Part shown: positions 50,049-58,263 of the stretch, piece by piece
How the letters are laid out: each line of letters begins with the position of its first letter
Numbering within the stretch: position 1 is the stretch's first letter
NCBI GenBank assembly: GCA_016220005.1
Contig: JACRIV010000079.1
Location: forward strand, 1-61,903
Source of the DNA: Deltaproteobacteria bacterium
Lineage (GTDB): Bacteria; Desulfobacterota; Deferrimicrobia; Deferrimicrobiales; Deferrimicrobiaceae
Length of the DNA stretch: 61,903 bases
Reading direction: 5' to 3'
Notes under the pieces: generated by a model
What the model was told of the DNA's origin: nothing
The model's input: the letters and a program-made list of their open reading frames with translations, nothing else
The model's database searches: none
Position numbers and translations under genes: made by a program

Positions 50049-51322
50049 CGGAGGACCTCTTTCAGCATATCGTGAAACCCCGGGAAGGATGTATCGATGC
50101 AGGCGGTATCCGTGACCTCGATCGGGACCCCCGCGGCGGCGGAAAGGACCAGGAGCGACATCGCGATCCGGTGGTCCCCGCGGCTGTCGCACCGCACGCC
50201 GGTAAGAATCCGCGTAGACCCTTCGATCCAGAGGCCGTCCTGGTATTCCCCGCACGAAACCCCGAGGGAGGAGAGGGCGGACACCATCGCCCCGATCCGG
50301 TCGGACTCCTTCACCCGAAGCTCCCCGGCCCCGCGCACGACGGTGCGTCCTTCCGCCAGGGCGGCCGCAACGCAGAGGGCGGGGACCTCGTCGATGAGCG
50401 ACGGCACCTCGGGCGGAGAAACCTCGGTCGCCGAAAGCTCCTTGCCGCGGACCACGATGTCGGCCACCGGCTCGCCCCCTTCCTCGCGGAGCGACTCCAA
50501 ACGGATGTCGGCGCCCATCCTCCGGAGTACCGCGAGGATCCCCGTCCGGAACGGGTTCACCCCCACGCCGGGGAGGCGCAGGAGGGCGCCCGGCACCGAG
50601 GCCGAAAGGACGAGGAAGAAGGCGGCCGCGGAGATGTCGCCGGGGACGTCGAGGTCGAGGGGGGCAAGCCGCTCCGCAGGACGGACCGTCACCTCGTTCC
50701 CGTGCCGGGATACCGAAAGACCCATCGCGGAGAGCATCCGTTCGGTGTGGTCCCTGGAAGGGAGCGGCTCCACGACGGTGACCGGGCCGGCGGCGTACAG
50801 GCCGGCCAGGAGGAGCGCGGATTTCACCTGGGCGGAAGCGACCGGCATCTCGTACCGGATCCCGGAAAGTCTGCCCCCTTCGATGCACAGCGGCGGCAGC
50901 GTGTTTCCCCTGCGTCCGGCAATTGTCGCTCCCATCCGGACAAGGGGCTCCACGATCCGCTTCATCGGGCGGCGGCGAAGGTACCGGTCCCCCGTGACGA
51001 TCGACAGGAACGGCTGGGCCGCCAGGATCCCCGCCCCGATCCGGATCGTGGTGCCGGAGTTCCCGGCATCGATGACGTCCTCGGGCTCGGTGAGCCCCCG
51101 CAGCCCCGCCCCGACGACCCGCAGCTCCGTGGGCGACACCTCGTCGACCCGGCCCCCCAGGGCGCGCATCATGGCCGCGGTGGCAAGCGTGTCCTCGGCG
51201 TGGAGGAACCCGCGGATCCGGCTCTCCCCGTCCGCCAGGGCGCAGAGCATCACCGCCCGGTGGCTGATCGACTTGTCCCCCGGCACCTTCACCGTTCCGG
51301 CGATCCGGATCCGGCTCGTCAT
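50045..51322 (-). CDS. aroA: 3-phosphoshikimate 1-carboxyvinyltransferase (EPSP synthase)
   Basis: A 425-residue EPSP synthase, step six of the shikimate pathway. KVPGDKSISHRAVMLCALA is the shikimate-phosphate-binding start, followed by DAGNSGTTIRIGAGILA, the YLRRRPMKRIVEPLVRMGA stretch, VPGDISAAAFFLVLSA, LIDEVPALCVAAALAEG and the C-terminal GDHRIAMSLLVLS. The domain pattern is complete. It is part of the aromatic cluster (accA-pheA-aroF-tyrA-aroA), with its ATG 4 bases after the tyrA stop. Confidence 0.95.
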   Translation of the reverse strand: MTSRIRIAGTVKVPGDKSISHRAVMLCALADGESRIRGFLHAEDTLATAAMMRALGGRVDEVSPTELRVVGAGLRGLTEPEDVIDAGNSGTTIRIGAGILAAQPFLSIVTGDRYLRRRPMKRIVEPLVRMGATIAGRRGNTLPPLCIEGGRLSGIRYEMPVASAQVKSALLLAGLYAAGPVTVVEPLPSRDHTERMLSAMGLSVSRHGNEVTVRPAERLAPLDLDVPGDISAAAFFLVLSASVPGALLRLPGVGVNPFRTGILAVLRRMGADIRLESLREEGGEPVADIVVRGKELSATEVSPPEVPSLIDEVPALCVAAALAEGRTVVRGAGELRVKESDRIGAMVSALSSLGVSCGEYQDGLWIEGSTRILTGVRCDSRGDHRIAMSLLVLSAAAGVPIEVTDTACIDTSFPGFHDMLKEVLR

Positions 51323-51326
51323 CGGG

Positions 51327-52169
51327 TCACAGACCGTCCCTCGTCTTCTTCGCCCTGCTGAAGTAGGCGATCAGGCCCGCGGCGTCCTTTTGCCGGATGA
51401 GCCTCGTAAGCAGCGCGAGGTTTTTCCTGTAGTGCCCGACGGCGCGCAGGACCTCCTCCCCGTTCTGGAGGACGATGTCCCTCCACATCTCCGGGTTGCT
51501 GGAGGCGATCCGCGTGAAGTCCCGAAACCCCCCCGCGGAATAGCCCAGCGGCACCCGCGAGTCGAGGGTGGACACCGAGTGGACGAGGGCGTACGCCACG
51601 ATGTGGGGGAGATGGGAGACGTAGGCGAAGACGTGGTCGTGCAGCGAGGGGTCCATCCGGATGACCCGGGCGCCGGCCGCCTTCCAGAGCCGCTCCACGC
51701 GCCGGACCGACTCCTCGGTGTTCCGCTTCGTCGGGGTGAGGATTGCCGTCCTCCCCTTGAAGAGCGCGCCGTCGGCCGCGGGGTAGCCGGAGTTCTCGGT
51801 GCCGGCGATCGGGTGGCCGCCGACGAACTCCGCCCCGTCCGCCACCTCCGCCTGCCCCGCCCGGACCACCGCCGCCTTGACGCTGCCCGCGTCGGTCAGC
51901 ACCGCACCCGGCCGCATCTTCCCGCCGATGCGGCGCAGGAGCTCGACGGACCGGAGGACCGGGACGCAGACGACCGCGATGTCGCACGCGGCGATCTCCG
52001 TTTCCGTGCAGGCCCGGGCGATCGCGCCGTCCGAAAGCGCCATCCGGACGTACTCCTTCCGCCGGTCGCACCCCCATACTTCGTACCCCTTCCGCTTCCC
52101 CCGGAGCGCCAGGGCGAGGGAGCCCCCGATCAGCCCCAGCCCCAGGATGCCGACCCGTTCCGGCTTCAC
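51327..52169 (-). CDS. tyrA: Prephenate dehydrogenase
   Basis: A 280-residue prephenate (or arogenate) dehydrogenase. The NAD site is RVGILGLGLIGGSLALALR, followed by VVCVPVLRSVELLRRIG, LTDAGSVKAAVV, the catalytic GHPIAGTENSGYPAADG, LTPTKRNTEESV and SHLPHIVAYALV. There is no ACT or chorismate mutase domain, so it is the simple cyclohexadienyl dehydrogenase type. The start is GTG at 52169, overlapping the aroF stop as GTGA. It takes prephenate made by the chorismate mutase half of PheA. Confidence 0.93.
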   Translation of the reverse strand: MKPERVGILGLGLIGGSLALALRGKRKGYEVWGCDRRKEYVRMALSDGAIARACTETEIAACDIAVVCVPVLRSVELLRRIGGKMRPGAVLTDAGSVKAAVVRAGQAEVADGAEFVGGHPIAGTENSGYPAADGALFKGRTAILTPTKRNTEESVRRVERLWKAAGARVIRMDPSLHDHVFAYVSHLPHIVAYALVHSVSTLDSRVPLGYSAGGFRDFTRIASSNPEMWRDIVLQNGEEVLRAVGHYRKNLALLTRLIRQKDAAGLIAYFSRAKKTRDGL

Positions 52170-53188
52170 GCGTTCCCCAGGGTCTTGCCGACGGCGTCGG
52201 AGATCTTTTTCAGCCGCTTGACCATCTCCCGGAAGGCGTCGGGCTTGAGCGACTGCGGGCCGTCCGAGAGCGCCGCCTCCGGCTGGTTGTGGACCTCGAC
52301 CATGATCCCGTCGGTCCCCGCGGCGATGGCGGCGGCGGCGAGCGGCTCGACGAGGCTCATCTTCCCCGCCGCGTGGCTCGGGTCGGCGATGACGGGCAGG
52401 TGGGAAAGGCCCTTCACCACCGGGATCGCCGAGACGTCGAAGGTGTTGCGGGTCGCCTGCTCGTAGGTGCGGATCCCCCGCTCGCACAGGATGATCTGGT
52501 GGTTCCCTTCCGAGGCGATGTACTCCGCCGACATCAGCCACTCCACGATGGTGGCGGACAGGCCCCGCTTGAGAATCACCGGCTTGCCGAGCCTGCCCAC
52601 CTCGGTCAGGAGCCGGAAGTTCTGCATGTTGCGCGCGCCGATCTGAATCACGTCGGCGTACCGGGCGACGAGGTCGATGTCCCGAGGGTCCATGAGCTCC
52701 GTGGCGACCGGCAGCCCCGTTGCCTCCCGGGCCTCCGCCAGGTAGCGCAACCCTTCCTCCCCCAGCCCCTGGAAGGCGTATGGAGAGGTGCGGGGCTTGA
52801 AGGCGCCGCCGCGGAGGAAGGACGCGCCGGCCGAGGCCACCCGCCCGCCGATCTCCACCATCATCTCCCGGCCCTCCACCGAGCAGGGCCCGGCGAAGAG
52901 CGCCACGGCGCCTCCTCCGATCTTCTGGCCCCGCACCGTGATGACGGTGTCCTCCTTCCTGAAGTCGCGGCTGACGAGCTTGTAGGGCTTGAGGATCCGG
53001 AGCACCTTCTCCACGTACTCCAGCCCCTCGAACGCCTCCGCGTCCACGAGCCGCTCGTCCCCGATCGCCCCGATGATCGTCCGCTCCACCCCCTTGGAGA
53101 TGTGGGCGGAGAGCCCGTGGGACTTGATCTTCTCCTCGATCAGGCGGATCTCCCGGTCGGTCGCGCCAGGCCGTAACACGATGATCAT
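52166..53188 (-). CDS. aroF: 3-deoxy-7-phosphoheptulonate synthase, type I beta with regulatory N-terminal domain
   Basis: A 340-residue DAHP synthase. Residues 1-75 form a ferredoxin-like/ACT-like regulatory domain (MIIVLRPGATDREIRLIEEKI), as in the Thermotoga enzyme, which is inhibited by Tyr and Phe. The barrel (80-335) has FAGPCSVEGREMM, GGAFKPRTSPYAFQGLG, GARNMQNFRLLTEVG, PVILKRGLSATIVEWLMSAEY, the LCERGIRTYE motif and ADPSHAAGK. It begins the shikimate pathway. GGAAGGAGGAG precedes its ATG, and the 303-base upstream region holds GGA-loop hairpins. Confidence 0.94.
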   Translation of the reverse strand: MIIVLRPGATDREIRLIEEKIKSHGLSAHISKGVERTIIGAIGDERLVDAEAFEGLEYVEKVLRILKPYKLVSRDFRKEDTVITVRGQKIGGGAVALFAGPCSVEGREMMVEIGGRVASAGASFLRGGAFKPRTSPYAFQGLGEEGLRYLAEAREATGLPVATELMDPRDIDLVARYADVIQIGARNMQNFRLLTEVGRLGKPVILKRGLSATIVEWLMSAEYIASEGNHQIILCERGIRTYEQATRNTFDVSAIPVVKGLSHLPVIADPSHAAGKMSLVEPLAAAAIAAGTDGIMVEVHNQPEAALSDGPQSLKPDAFREMVKRLKKISDAVGKTLGNA

Positions 53189-53491
53189 GCGCCGCTCCTC
53201 CTTCCGATCTTCGCCGTCCTTCGGCGCTGCACCACGTACTCCATACCACGAATACGGTCACACGCCCTGCCCCCGGAGGCGCTTTCCGGCGTCGCTCGAT
53301 ACCCCCTCCTCACTACGCTTGCCGGCCGTCCCTGGCCGGCTAACGCTGGCAGGTATTTCGCGCTCTGGCCCTCCCTGGCTTCGCGCGAAACACATGCCCG
53401 CTCGGACGGGGTATCGTCGCTCCGCTGCGCCTCCGGATGTCATCCCGATACGTGACTGTACCTTCGAAAGGTGGCACCGTGCCCCGCGCGG
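53189..53491 (-). other. Untranslated pheA-aroF spacer with GGA-loop hairpins
   Basis: These 303 bases between pheA and aroF have no recognisable protein. On the transcribed strand there are at least three hairpins with A-N-GGA loops: GCCGGCC-AGGGAC-GGCCGGC (53321-53340, 7-bp stem), TTCGCGC...AGGGA...GCGCGAA (about 53357-53390), and CGCCG-AAGGA-CGGCG (about 53208-53223), the last close to the aroF start. A further GC-rich stem overlaps the pheA stop (53482-53506) without a T run. The arrangement suggests post-transcriptional control of aroF, or an embedded small RNA, by a CsrA/RsmA-like protein. This is inference from motif shape. Confidence 0.4.
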
Positions 53492-54565
53492 TCAGAGAGC
53501 GCGGGGATAGGATCCCAGAATTTTCAAGTATTGGGCGCGCATCTTCAGCTCGTCCACGGCCTTCGCCACCGGGTCGACCGAGATGTGCCCTTCCATGTCG
53601 AGGAAAAACAGGTATTCCCACGCCTTCTTCTTGACCGGGCGGGATTCGATCTTGGTGAGGTTGACCTGGTGCCTGGCGAACGGCTCCAGCATGAGGTACA
53701 GGGCCCCCACCTCGTCGCGCGCCGCGAAGAGGATGGAGGTCTTGTCGTTGCCGGTGCGCTTGGGCGCGATCTTCCCGATGATGATGAACCGGGTGAAGTT
53801 GTTCGTGTTGTCCTGGATCCGCTTCCTTATGCTCTTGAGCCCGTAGGTCTTGGCGGCCGCCTCCCCCGCGATCGCCGCCGCCGCGGGGTCGTCCGCGGCC
53901 AGCTCCGCCGCCCGCGCGGTGCTCTCCACGTCGAAGACGGGGACGCTGCGCAGGTTCCGCTCGAGCCAGCCCCGGCACTGGGCGATGGCGTGGGGGTGCG
54001 AGTACACCTTTTTGACGTGCTCCATGTCTCCCGTGACGGAGAGGAGGTCGTGGGCGACCTCCACCAGGATCTCCCCGCAGATCAGCAGGTTGTGGTCGAC
54101 GAACATGTCGAGTGTGTTGCTGACGATCCCTTCGCTGGAGTTCTCGATGGGCACGACGCCGAAATCGGCGACCCCGCGCTCGACCGCATCGAAGACCTCG
54201 GAGACGTTGATCTGCGGGACGTAGTCGGCGCTCTCCCCGAAATGCTTGAGGCACGCCAGGTGCGTGAAGGTCGCCTTGGGGCCCAGGAAGGCCACCGAGA
54301 GCGGCTTCTCCAGGGCCAGGGAGGCCGAGATGATCTCCCGGTATATCGCCTTGAGCGCGTCGTTCGGGAAGGGGCCGGCGTTCGCCGCCGTCAGCCGCCG
54401 CAGGATCTCGACCTCGCGCTCGGGAACGTAGAACGACAGCTTCTGCTGCGCCTTGATCTTCCCCACTTCGACCACGGCCTCGGCCCTCCGGTTGAGGATC
54501 GATAGGATCTCGTCGTCCAGCCGGTCGATCTCGGCGCGCAATTCCTGGAGGCGGTCCTGAGTCAC
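53492..54565 (-). CDS. pheA: Bifunctional chorismate mutase / prephenate dehydratase (P-protein)
   Basis: A 357-residue P-protein. Residues 1-85 are an AroQ-class chorismate mutase (LRAEIDRLDDEILSILNRRAEAVVEVGKIK and PEREVEILRRL). Residues 90-270 are prephenate dehydratase (VAFLGPKATFTHLACLKHFG, VVPIENSSEGIVSNTLDMF, and the catalytic Thr in NNFTRFIIIG). Residues 275-357 are an ACT domain with the Phe-binding ESRP motif (KIESRPVKKKAWEYLFF), so feedback inhibition by phenylalanine is expected. The start is GTG at 54565, overlapping the accA stop as GTGA. Confidence 0.95.
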   Translation of the reverse strand: MTQDRLQELRAEIDRLDDEILSILNRRAEAVVEVGKIKAQQKLSFYVPEREVEILRRLTAANAGPFPNDALKAIYREIISASLALEKPLSVAFLGPKATFTHLACLKHFGESADYVPQINVSEVFDAVERGVADFGVVPIENSSEGIVSNTLDMFVDHNLLICGEILVEVAHDLLSVTGDMEHVKKVYSHPHAIAQCRGWLERNLRSVPVFDVESTARAAELAADDPAAAAIAGEAAAKTYGLKSIRKRIQDNTNNFTRFIIIGKIAPKRTGNDKTSILFAARDEVGALYLMLEPFARHQVNLTKIESRPVKKKAWEYLFFLDMEGHISVDPVAKAVDELKMRAQYLKILGSYPRAL

Positions 54566-55536
54566 CCGGTGCTCCCCGCCTTCCGCTTGAGAAGCCCGAT
54601 GTCGCGGTACTTCGCGTACCGCCGGTCGAGAAGCTGGGGGATGGGGAGCCCGCGCAGGGAGGAGAGCGACTCGACCATGGCGATCTTGAGGACGTCTGCC
54701 GCCGCCTTGTGGTCCCGGTGTGCGCCTCCCAGCGGCTCGGGGATGATCCGGTCCACGACGCCGAACTTCTTCAAATCGACGGCGGTGATCTTCATCATCT
54801 CGGCGGCCGTCTCCGCCCGGGCGGTGTCCCGCCACAGGATCGACGCACACCCCTCGGGGGAGATGACCGAGTAGATCGCGTACTCCATCATCAGGATCTC
54901 GTCCCCCACGCCGAGCGCCAGGGCCCCGCCGCTGCCCCCTTCGCCTATGACGACCACCAGGATGGGCGTCTTAAGCCTCGCCATCTCCAGGAGGTTGCGG
55001 GCGATCGCCTCGGACTGGCCGCGCTCCTCGGCGCCGATCCCCGGGAAGGCCCCGGGGGTGTCGATGAAGGTAATGACCGGAAGCCGGAACTTTTCGGCGA
55101 GCTTCATGACCCGCAGCGCCTTGCGGTACCCTTCCGGGTTCGCCATGCCGAAATTCCGCCGGATCTTCTCGGTGGTGTTCCTCCCCTTCTGCTGGCCGAT
55201 GATCAACACCCTTTCGCCTTCCAGCTCGGCGAAGCCGGAGACGACCGGCGGGTCATCCCGGAACGCTCTGTCTCCGTGGATCTCCAGGAAGGTCTTAAAG
55301 CAAAGGTTAACATAATCGAGCATATAAGGCCGATTGGGATGGCGCGCGAGCTGAGTGATCTGCCAGCGGGTGAGGTTGGAGAAAACCTCCTTGCGGATCT
55401 TGCCGATCTTCTTGTCGAGCTTCGCGATCTCCTCGCGGAGATTCTTGTCCGTTCCGTCGTCGACCCGCCGCAGCTGCTCCAGCCGGTTTTCCAGATCGAT
55501 GATCGGCTTCTCGAAATCGAGATACTGGAGGATCAT
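54562..55536 (-). CDS. accA: Acetyl-CoA carboxylase carboxyltransferase subunit alpha
   Basis: A 324-residue AccA, which with AccD transfers CO2 from biotin to acetyl-CoA in the first step of fatty acid synthesis. Family features are YLDFEKPIIDLENRLEQL at the N-terminus, RPYMLDYVNLCF, GDRAFRDDPPVVSGFAEL, PVITFIDTPGAFPGIGAEERGQSEAIA, VIGEGGSGGALALGVGDEILMME and SVISPEGCASILWRD. The ATG has AAGGAG 5 bases upstream. Its stop overlaps the pheA start, tying lipid and aromatic synthesis in one transcript. Confidence 0.95.
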   Translation of the reverse strand: MILQYLDFEKPIIDLENRLEQLRRVDDGTDKNLREEIAKLDKKIGKIRKEVFSNLTRWQITQLARHPNRPYMLDYVNLCFKTFLEIHGDRAFRDDPPVVSGFAELEGERVLIIGQQKGRNTTEKIRRNFGMANPEGYRKALRVMKLAEKFRLPVITFIDTPGAFPGIGAEERGQSEAIARNLLEMARLKTPILVVVIGEGGSGGALALGVGDEILMMEYAIYSVISPEGCASILWRDTARAETAAEMMKITAVDLKKFGVVDRIIPEPLGGAHRDHKAAADVLKIAMVESLSSLRGLPIPQLLDRRYAKYRDIGLLKRKAGSTG

Positions 55537-55585
55537 CGCCGCTCCTTGTGCCGGGATAAATTTTTAATTTAGGGCAAACCAGCCG

Positions 55586-56503
55586 TCAAAACAAGAACTT
55601 TTTGGCAAATTCCTCCGCCGCTTCGCGGGCCTCCTTCCCCCGGACCCAGACCGTTCCGGGCTCGCGGGAGAGCCAGGTGAGCTGCCGCTTGGCGTAGCGT
55701 CGGGTGTCGCGCTTGGTCTCTTCGACGGCCCGCGCGATCGAAACGCCGCCGGTCAGGTGCGAGCAGACGTGCCGGTACCCGAGCGCCCCCATCGGTTTCA
55801 GGTCGCTCCCGTAGCCCCGGGACAGGAGCCCCCGGACCTCGTCCACCAGCCCCTTGCGGAACATCGCCTCCACGCGGGCGTCGATGCGGCGGTACAGCTC
55901 TTCCCGGTCCGCCGACAGGACGATGAACAGGGTTCGGAATTTCCCTCCGTGCTCCGTCCATCGGGCCTTCCGCGCGCTCGGCGGCGCACCCGTGATCGCC
56001 GCCACTTCCAGTGCGCGCAGGACGCGGACCCGGTCGGCCGGATGGATACTCTTCGCGGAGAGCGGGTCGATGCACGCAAGCTCCGCGTACAGGGCGCTCC
56101 CCCCTTCCCGCTCCCAGCGGCGGGAGAGCCCGGCGCGGACCCCCGGGTCCTTCGGCAGGGGGTCCAGCCCGCGCAGGAGGGCGCGGATGTACATCCCGGT
56201 CCCGCCCGCCACCAGCGGAAACCGCCCCCGCTCCCGGATCCCCCGGATCGCCTTTTCCGCCTCGTCGACGAACCGGCCCGCGTTGTATTCCTCGTCGGGG
56301 TCCGCCACGTCGATGAGATGATGCGGGACCTCCCGCCGCTCTTCCGGCGTGGGCTTGGCGGTCCCGACATCCATTCCCCGGTAGACCTGGAGCGAGTCCG
56401 CGTTGACTATTTCGAGGGGGAGGGCGCGCGCCAGGCGGAGGGCGAGCGCCGTCTTCCCGGCGGCGGTGGGGCCCGACAGGACCAGGAGCCGGTTTTCTTC
56501 CAT
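55586..56503 (-). CDS. miaA: tRNA dimethylallyltransferase
   Basis: A 305-residue MiaA, which prenylates A37 of tRNAs reading UNN codons. The P-loop is LSGPTAAGKTALALRLA, followed by IVNADSLQVYRGMDVGTAKP, VPHHLIDVADPDEEYNAGRF, LVAGGTGMYIRALL, DRVRVLRALEV and the C-terminal ALGYRHV and KRDTRRYAKRQLTWL. Length is standard. It lies 20 bases after mutL, an old bacterial gene pairing (mutL-miaA). Confidence 0.95.
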   Translation of the reverse strand: MEENRLLVLSGPTAAGKTALALRLARALPLEIVNADSLQVYRGMDVGTAKPTPEERREVPHHLIDVADPDEEYNAGRFVDEAEKAIRGIRERGRFPLVAGGTGMYIRALLRGLDPLPKDPGVRAGLSRRWEREGGSALYAELACIDPLSAKSIHPADRVRVLRALEVAAITGAPPSARKARWTEHGGKFRTLFIVLSADREELYRRIDARVEAMFRKGLVDEVRGLLSRGYGSDLKPMGALGYRHVCSHLTGGVSIARAVEETKRDTRRYAKRQLTWLSREPGTVWVRGKEAREAAEEFAKKFLF

Positions 56504-56523
56504 GAGCGGCACGCGGGAGATAC

Positions 56524-58263
56524 TTACGTCCTGCCGAACATACGCCCCAGCTCGGCGCCGGAGAGCTTCACCCATACCGGGCGCCCGTGCGGGCAGCTGT
56601 GGGAGGCGACCGCCCGGTCCAACTCCTGAAGGAGCGCCCGCATCCCCTCTTTTTCCAGGGAATCCCCCGCCCGCACCGAGGCGTGGCACGCCATGCGCCA
56701 CAGCTCCCGGTCGGCGTCGAAGATCCCCTTGGGCGCAGCCCCCTGCGCAAGGTGGAACTCGCAGAGGTCCTTCCACCACCGCTGGACGTCGAAGTGGCCG
56801 AGGATCGCCGGGCCGCCGGTGATCTTGAAGGTGTCCTCCCCGAACGCCTCGAAGAGAAAACCGACGCGGGAGAGGAACGCCTCGATCTCCGTCCGCTCCT
56901 TCTTCGCCGCCCCCGGGAGGGTGACGGCCTGGGGGACGAGCCACCGCTGGATGGAGGCGCCGATCCCGAGGCAGGCGTCCTTCAGACGGGAGAAGACGAT
57001 CCGCTCGTCCGCGGCGTGCTGGTCGATGATTATGATCTCCCCCTCCCCCCGCGCCCCCGCCCCCTCGCAGACGATGTAGGTGCCGAGGAACTGGCCGACC
57101 GGCTTGAGCGATGCGAAAAATCCCGTCCCCGGCCCATGAACCCCGGCGCCGGGAAAGGGATGGGGCTGCCCCTCCCGGCCGCCGAACAGCGTCTCCATCG
57201 TCCCCGCCGGGACCCTCCCCGGCGGGAAGGGCTCCGCTTCCTCGCGCGCGGCCGGCTGCACCCGTAACGAATCGGAGCGTGGGGGCTCGCCGACGGCCGT
57301 CCCGATCGCATGGCGCACCAGTTCGAAGAGCTCGCGGGCGTACCGGAACCGGACCTCCGTCTTGGAGGGATGGACGTTGACGTCCACCTCCGCCGGGTCG
57401 CAGTCGACGAACAGGTAGACGACGGGCTGGCGGTCGGGAGCCAGGATCCCGCGGTAGGCCTCCTTCACCGCGCCGAAGACCCCGCGGTCGCGGAAATGGC
57501 GGCCGTTGACGAAGAAGTGGATCCCCGAGGCGCCGAACCGGGAGAGATGGGGCAGCCCCGCCCATCCTTCGATGCGGAAGAAGGGGGACGAAAGCGCGAT
57601 AGGGACGAGGTATTTCCCGTCCTCCTCCGCGTGCCGCAGCGCCCGGGACCCCCGCGACTCCGCGCCTTCATAAGAGAAGTCCCGCCTGCCGTCGGACATC
57701 CGGAGAAAGATCCCCTCGCAGGGGATCGCCACCCCGTGGAACGTCTCCCACAGGTGGGCCATTTCGGTGCGCGGGGTCTTGAGGAACTTCCGTCTCGCGG
57801 GGACGTTCCCGAACAGGGCGGACATCTCCACGGTGGTCCCGGAAGGCGCACCTGCCTCGATCAGGGATCTGACCGTCCCCCCCTCCACAACGATCTCCGC
57901 GCCGAGGGGCTGCGAGGCGGGCCGGGTCGTGATCCTGAGGCGGGATACGGAGGCGATCGAGGGGAGCGCCTCTCCGCGAAACCCGTACGTGGCGATCCGG
58001 TGGAGGTCGTCCGCCGTGCGAATCTTGCTCGTCGTGTGCCGCCGGACGGCCTGCTCGGCCTCCTCCGCCGTCATCCCGATACCGTCGTCGGACACCCGCA
58101 GGGTGAAGGGGAACGCGCCGGTGATTTCCGCCTCGACGCGTTTGGCCTTCGCGTCGACCGCGTTCTCGAGCAGCTCCTTGAGGACGGAGGCCGGCCGCTC
58201 GACGACTTCGCCGGCCGCGATCTGGTTGATCACCCCGTCGGGGAGGAGGCGTATCGCGCTCAG
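56524..58263 (-). CDS. mutL: DNA mismatch repair protein MutL, CTG start
   Basis: A 579-residue MutL. The GHKL ATPase domain has VINQIAAGEVVERPASVLKE, ENAVDAKAKRV, VSDDGIGMT, TSKI, YGFRGEALPSIASVS and VNGRHFRDRG. The C-terminal domain includes IIDQHAADERIVFSRL and the zinc-linked endonuclease region ACHASVRAGD and SCPHGRP. The universal N-terminal segment IRLLPDGVINQIAAGEV is complete only if translation begins at CTG at 58263 (giving SAIRLLPDG); the first GTG in frame (58233) would remove half of it. That CTG overlaps the pgi stop as CTGA, the same overlap style used with ATG, GTG and TTG across the window, with GGGGGGA upstream. Confidence 0.9.
   Translation of the reverse strand: MSAIRLLPDGVINQIAAGEVVERPASVLKELLENAVDAKAKRVEAEITGAFPFTLRVSDDGIGMTAEEAEQAVRRHTTSKIRTADDLHRIATYGFRGEALPSIASVSRLRITTRPASQPLGAEIVVEGGTVRSLIEAGAPSGTTVEMSALFGNVPARRKFLKTPRTEMAHLWETFHGVAIPCEGIFLRMSDGRRDFSYEGAESRGSRALRHAEEDGKYLVPIALSSPFFRIEGWAGLPHLSRFGASGIHFFVNGRHFRDRGVFGAVKEAYRGILAPDRQPVVYLFVDCDPAEVDVNVHPSKTEVRFRYARELFELVRHAIGTAVGEPPRSDSLRVQPAAREEAEPFPPGRVPAGTMETLFGGREGQPHPFPGAGVHGPGTGFFASLKPVGQFLGTYIVCEGAGARGEGEIIIIDQHAADERIVFSRLKDACLGIGASIQRWLVPQAVTLPGAAKKERTEIEAFLSRVGFLFEAFGEDTFKITGGPAILGHFDVQRWWKDLCEFHLAQGAAPKGIFDADRELWRMACHASVRAGDSLEKEGMRALLQELDRAVASHSCPHGRPVWVKLSGAELGRMFGRT

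Noticed and set aside
53258-53443. A 61-codon minus-strand open frame in the pheA-aroF spacer
   Set aside because: Its codons follow the hairpin arms and it has no ribosome site or family resemblance; the stretch looks like structured RNA.
58233-58233. GTG at 58233 as the mutL start
   Set aside because: It would delete about half of the invariant N-terminal motif needed for the ATPase fold.
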